Source: Candidatus Solincola jinzensis (GTDB taxonomy: Bacteria > Actinomycetota > Geothermincolia > Geothermincolales > RBG-13-55-18). Taken from it: DNA of 8,321 bases. Positions 5,556 to 8,321 of the stretch are shown one piece after another. The stretch spans positions 1 to 8,321 of the forward strand of contig JACVJG010000098.1 in NCBI GenBank assembly GCA_015711875.1, read 5' to 3'. The number at the start of each line of letters is the position of its first letter. The stretch's first letter is position 1. The notes beneath the pieces were generated by a model. That model ran no database searches and had not been told where the DNA came from. It saw only the letters and a program-made list of their open reading frames with translations. Both the position numbers and the translations under genes were made by a program.

Positions 5556-5560
5556 GGTTC

Positions 5561-7129
5561 TCATTCGAAGCCGGTCATGTCGATGACGGTGGCGATATCC
5601 GCGCCGCGAGCGCGCTCGAGGCAAGCGATCAATTCGGCCGCGCTGGAGACCTTCTCGCCCGCGAGCCCGAAGCCCTCCGCCACCCCTTTCCAGTCGAAGG
5701 GCTCGCCCACCACGCATACCGTCACCGCCACGCCCTCGCGCCGCGCCGTCTCCAATTCCTGGACGTGGTGCAGAAGGGAGGCGGTGTCGCACAATGCCGT
5801 CACGCTCTCCCGCGGTCTCGCCAGCTTCACCCCCATGGCCATGGGCAGACCGTAGCCCGTTCCCCTCATGCCATGGGAGTGGTAACGGGTATCGCAGGCG
5901 GCGGCAGGGCAGAGGAGAGAGCCCCAGTAATACGATTCGCGGCCATCCAGCACCAGAAGATCGCTCTTGCCCAGCGTTTCCCCGACGGCGATGGCCGCCT
6001 GCCCCGCGGCATTCCCCCTCGCATCGCTCCTCAAGCTCGCGAGGGATTTCTCGAAATCCTCCCTGCACGCCCTGCGCCATCGTTCCCTCTCCGACGGCGC
6101 CTCCTCGCAACCCCGCTCCAGTGCCTGGCAGATCGAGGCGGCATCTCCGGCAAGGGCGACATCCACGGGCCCAAGGTATCCTAGGAGCTCCGGCTCAGGC
6201 GAGGTCTGGATGACGCGTACTCCAGCGCGGTCAACCATTCCCAGCAACTCCTCCTGCTCGCTCAGCACCATCCCCACCATGAGCACGAGATCGGCCTCTC
6301 CCAGGGCCCTGGAAAGGTTATCCAGGGCGGGATGCCCGATCACGCCGACATAGCCTGTATCGTCTGCCCCCAACGCGGAAAGGGCCGAGGGGGCCAGGGC
6401 CACCGGCGCCCGCAGGCGCGCGGCCAGCGAGGCCAGCCCCTCCCAAGCTCCCTCCCTGAGCACGCTCAACCCCGCCGCCACCAACGGCCTTCTCGAGGCC
6501 TCCACCAGGCGACACGCCTCCGCCGCCGCGTCCGCGTCGGGGAGAAAATGGCCCGAGAAGCGCGTGATGCCCGCAGGAGGTATGAGCTCCCGCAGCCTCT
6601 TCTCCGTCACCGCGTGATACTCGAAGAAGACGTCCACGGGCACATCCATATGCACCGGTCCCCGCTCTCCCGAAAGGGCTTCGCGCAGGGCCCTCTGCAC
6701 CAGCCGTGGAAGGCGCTTCCAGTTATATCCGATGCAGTTCCAGCGCGTGACGCCGGAAAGCATGTCCGCCTGATAACATCCCTGCAGGGACTCCTGGGCA
6801 GGATACATCTTCCAGCTCTGCACCTGGGGAGAGATGGAGAAGATGGGGACGTGGTCTCCCCAGGCGTAGGCGGTGCCCGCCACCGAATAGACGGCTCCCG
6901 CCCCCACGGTGGAGATGACCACCGCCGGCTTACCGGCCGCGCGCGCGTATCCGTCGGCCATCATGGCTCCCGCCGCCTCGTTACGCGGCACCACCAGCCT
7001 GAGTTTGGGATCTCTGCCGATGGCGTCGAAAAGGGGGGTGATCTGCCCTCCCAGTATGCCGATGAAATGGTCCACCCCCTCCTGGGCGAGGGTCCTTGCC
7101 ACGAGGTCTCCTCCGGTCATGAAGCGCAT
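5561..7129 (-). CDS. ThDP-dependent enzyme paralogue with degenerate cofactor-binding PP domain
   Basis: A 522-residue member of the acetolactate synthase/benzoylformate decarboxylase-like ThDP superfamily. The ATG at 7129 follows an excellent Shine-Dalgarno AAAGGGGGTGA (7134-7144); the open frame reaches 7180 without a comparable site. The PYR domain (about 1-170) carries NEAAGAMMADGYARAAGKPA (50-69), with Glu51 at the position that activates the cofactor. The central domain spans about 200-340. The PP domain (about 375-522) keeps GMRGTGYGLPMAMG (420-433) and VQELETARR (456-464), but the expected GDGS and Asn that bind Mg-ThDP are lost: aligned without gaps to its neighbour, GDGS becomes DTAS (448-451) and the Asn becomes Gly475. 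The frame is intact and the length normal, so it is not an obvious pseudogene. It lies 13 nt downstream of the other ThDP gene, suggesting a heteromer. The substrate is unknown. Confidence 0.88.
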   Translation of the reverse strand: MRFMTGGDLVARTLAQEGVDHFIGILGGQITPLFDAIGRDPKLRLVVPRNEAAGAMMADGYARAAGKPAVVISTVGAGAVYSVAGTAYAWGDHVPIFSISPQVQSWKMYPAQESLQGCYQADMLSGVTRWNCIGYNWKRLPRLVQRALREALSGERGPVHMDVPVDVFFEYHAVTEKRLRELIPPAGITRFSGHFLPDADAAAEACRLVEASRRPLVAAGLSVLREGAWEGLASLAARLRAPVALAPSALSALGADDTGYVGVIGHPALDNLSRALGEADLVLMVGMVLSEQEELLGMVDRAGVRVIQTSPEPELLGYLGPVDVALAGDAASICQALERGCEEAPSERERWRRACREDFEKSLASLRSDARGNAAGQAAIAVGETLGKSDLLVLDGRESYYWGSLLCPAAACDTRYHSHGMRGTGYGLPMAMGVKLARPRESVTALCDTASLLHHVQELETARREGVAVTVCVVGEPFDWKGVAEGFGLAGEKVSSAAELIACLERARGADIATVIDMTGFE

Positions 7130-7133
7130 CCCG

Positions 7134-7144
7134 TCACCCCCTTT
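7134..7144 (-). promoter_or_regulatory. Strong ribosome binding site overlapping the upstream stop codon
   Basis: AAAGGGGGTGA on the minus strand matches the ideal AAAGGAGGTGA at 10 of 11 bases. It overlaps the TAA stop (7143-7145) of the upstream ThDP gene. It decides the start at 7129 and points to translational coupling of the two ThDP genes, as expected for subunits of one complex. Confidence 0.75.
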
Positions 7145-8321
7145 ACCTGAGATCCCTGTCCAACAGGATGTTGATGCCATACTTGGCCCGACTCACAAGC
7201 CTGCGGTCTATCTTTATCTTGGGGATGCCCAAAGCCCGCAGGAGGTTGAAGCGCACGCCCTCGAACTCCCCCAGGGCGAAGCTCAGCAGGGGCTCGGGGA
7301 AGGTGTCGCGGTCTACTCTCACGTCCAGAACCGCCGGTAGTCCCGATACCCTCGCCTCCCTGAAGGCCGGCCCTATGTCCTCCGCCCTTTCAACCCTCCT
7401 CCCGTAGCAGCCGAAGCCGCGGGCGATGTTCGCGTAGTCTATATCGCCCAGCATGGCGCCCACGTAGCGAGCGCCGAAGAAGAGGTCCTGACAGCCTTTG
7501 ATCATGTTCCAGCAGCCGTCATTGAATATCACCACCACGAAATCCATGCCTGCGCGGCGCGCCGTCTCCAGCTCCTGCACGTTGTACAGGAACGACCCGT
7601 CACCCTGGATGAGCACCAGCGGCCTTTCGGGATCCGCGGCCTTGATGCCCATGGCGAAGGGTATGCCGCACCCCAGCGTTCCCATACCCGCCGGGAAGAA
7701 AGCGCTCTGCGGGCGGTGGGGCATGCAGAACATCCCCGCCCACAGGGCGGTGTTGCCGCCGTCGATGGCGATGAAGGCCTCGGGTTCCGCCATTTCCCTT
7801 ATGGCGCGGGCGAGATACCCGGGATGGATAAGCGGCCAGCCGGCATGGGCCTCCCCCTCCACCCGCTGCCGCCAACGGCGCCTCACTGCCTGCAGGTGGT
7901 CCAGCCAGGGCCGGTGAGCGGGGTTGGGCTTGACCGCCCCGGAGCGGACGATCTCCAACATCTGCGAGAGCACCGCCCCCGCGTCCCCCAGGATGGAGAT
8001 GTGAGCGGGGATGTTAAGGCACATGTTCACGGGGTCGATGTCCACCTGGATGAAGCGGATGTCAGCGTTCCAGAAAGGCGGTTGCCCGAATCCTTCCAGG
8101 CCGCCCACGGCGCTCCCCACCACCAGCGCGCAATCCGCGCGCTTGATGGCGCGGTGGAAGGCCTCACCGCCCACGTAGCTGGGGCCCCCTATATAGAAGG
8201 GGTTGTCGCCTAGTATGGTGCCCTCCCCCGCCATGGAGGTGGAGGCGGGGATCTCCAGGGCCCGCACCAGCGCGTCCATCTCCTCCCAGGCGCCGGCGTG
8301 TACCACCCCGCCCCCGGAGAG
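7143..8321 (-). CDS. ThDP-dependent enzyme (acetolactate synthase/decarboxylase-like), C-terminal 392 residues
   Basis: The visible fragment begins within the linker or central domain (LSGGGVVHAGAWEEM at its start) and runs to the stop; the PYR domain with the catalytic glutamate is beyond the right edge. The central domain (about 1-130) includes MAGEGTILGDNPFYIGG and a VGSAVGG strand followed by FIQVDIDP. The PP domain (about 165-340) includes PAGMGTLGCGIPFAMG and an intact ThDP motif: GDGS (fragment residues 240-243), then about 24 residues to FNDG (266-269), where Asn267 is the second Mg ligand. A C-terminal tail of about 50 residues, rich in Arg, Lys and Leu, follows the PP domain. It shares VQELETARR with the downstream gene, so the two are paralogues. 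Benzoylformate decarboxylase, acetolactate synthase-like and 2-hydroxyacyl-CoA lyase activities are all possible; the sequence does not settle it. Confidence 0.88.
   Translation of the reverse strand, partial: LSGGGVVHAGAWEEMDALVRALEIPASTSMAGEGTILGDNPFYIGGPSYVGGEAFHRAIKRADCALVVGSAVGGLEGFGQPPFWNADIRFIQVDIDPVNMCLNIPAHISILGDAGAVLSQMLEIVRSGAVKPNPAHRPWLDHLQAVRRRWRQRVEGEAHAGWPLIHPGYLARAIREMAEPEAFIAIDGGNTALWAGMFCMPHRPQSAFFPAGMGTLGCGIPFAMGIKAADPERPLVLIQGDGSFLYNVQELETARRAGMDFVVVIFNDGCWNMIKGCQDLFFGARYVGAMLGDIDYANIARGFGCYGRRVERAEDIGPAFREARVSGLPAVLDVRVDRDTFPEPLLSFALGEFEGVRFNLLRALGIPKIKIDRRLVSRAKYGINILLDRDLR

Larger units (their letters stand above)
5010..5560. other. Intergenic stretch between convergent gene groups
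   Basis: This 551-bp stretch between two converging gene groups holds no open frame that looks like a real protein: frames here are short or are extensions of frames antisense to neighbouring genes. It contains the repeat cassette at 5213-5391, a promoter-like extended -10 at 5388-5396, and a hairpin at 5516-5555. The part from 5010 to about 5210 shows only short GC-rich inverted repeats and nothing recognisable. No clear rho-independent terminator (stem plus T-run) closes the rightward genes. A decayed mobile element or an unrecognised non-coding RNA remains possible. Confidence 0.6.

Noticed and set aside
5424..6110. 228-residue minus-strand open frame running from the intergenic gap into the ThDP gene
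   Set aside because: Arg/Gly-rich shadow in another frame of the ThDP gene; no domain pattern.

Overview
The window is GC-rich DNA, probably from a bacterium. Genes are compact, Shine-Dalgarno sites are strong, and one start is GTG. No rRNA, tRNA or phylogenetic marker is present, so placement is tentative: an uncultured actinobacterium-like or other GC-rich lineage. The only clearly AT-rich DNA is a short promoter island near 1742-1803.

Layout. (1) On the minus strand, 1-1465, two alpha/beta hydrolase genes lie 3 nt apart and are read leftward. The downstream one runs off the left edge. (2) A divergent control region, 1466-1816, carries a TTGACA box and a near-perfect FadR-type palindrome on the hydrolase side, and an AT-rich promoter with its own inverted repeat on the regulator side. 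(3) On the plus strand, 1817-5009, there is an unusual regulator fusing a MerR-type and a TetR-type DNA-binding domain. It is followed by a PlsC-type acyltransferase, a DUF1295 (steroid 5-alpha-reductase-like) membrane protein and a DUF2177 membrane protein. (4) A 551-bp stretch without a convincing gene, 5010-5560, holds a 33-bp perfect direct repeat enclosed by an 11-bp inverted repeat. (5) On the minus strand, 5561-8321, two thiamine-diphosphate (ThDP) enzyme genes lie in tandem. The upstream one is cut by the right edge.

How the parts may work together. The regulator, the divergent hydrolases and the acyltransferase/DUF1295/DUF2177 group look like a lipid or acyl-chain module, probably responding to an acyl-CoA or similar ligand. 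This rests on the FadR-like operator and the lipid character of the neighbours, not on direct evidence. The ThDP pair converges on this module and is probably separate. Its second gene keeps the catalytic glutamate of the PYR domain but has lost the Mg-ThDP motif of the PP domain, while the first gene keeps that motif. This suggests an obligate heteromer with one kind of working active site.

Most worth following up: the asymmetric ThDP pair, the MerR-TetR fusion with its candidate operators, and the repeat cassette at 5213-5391.
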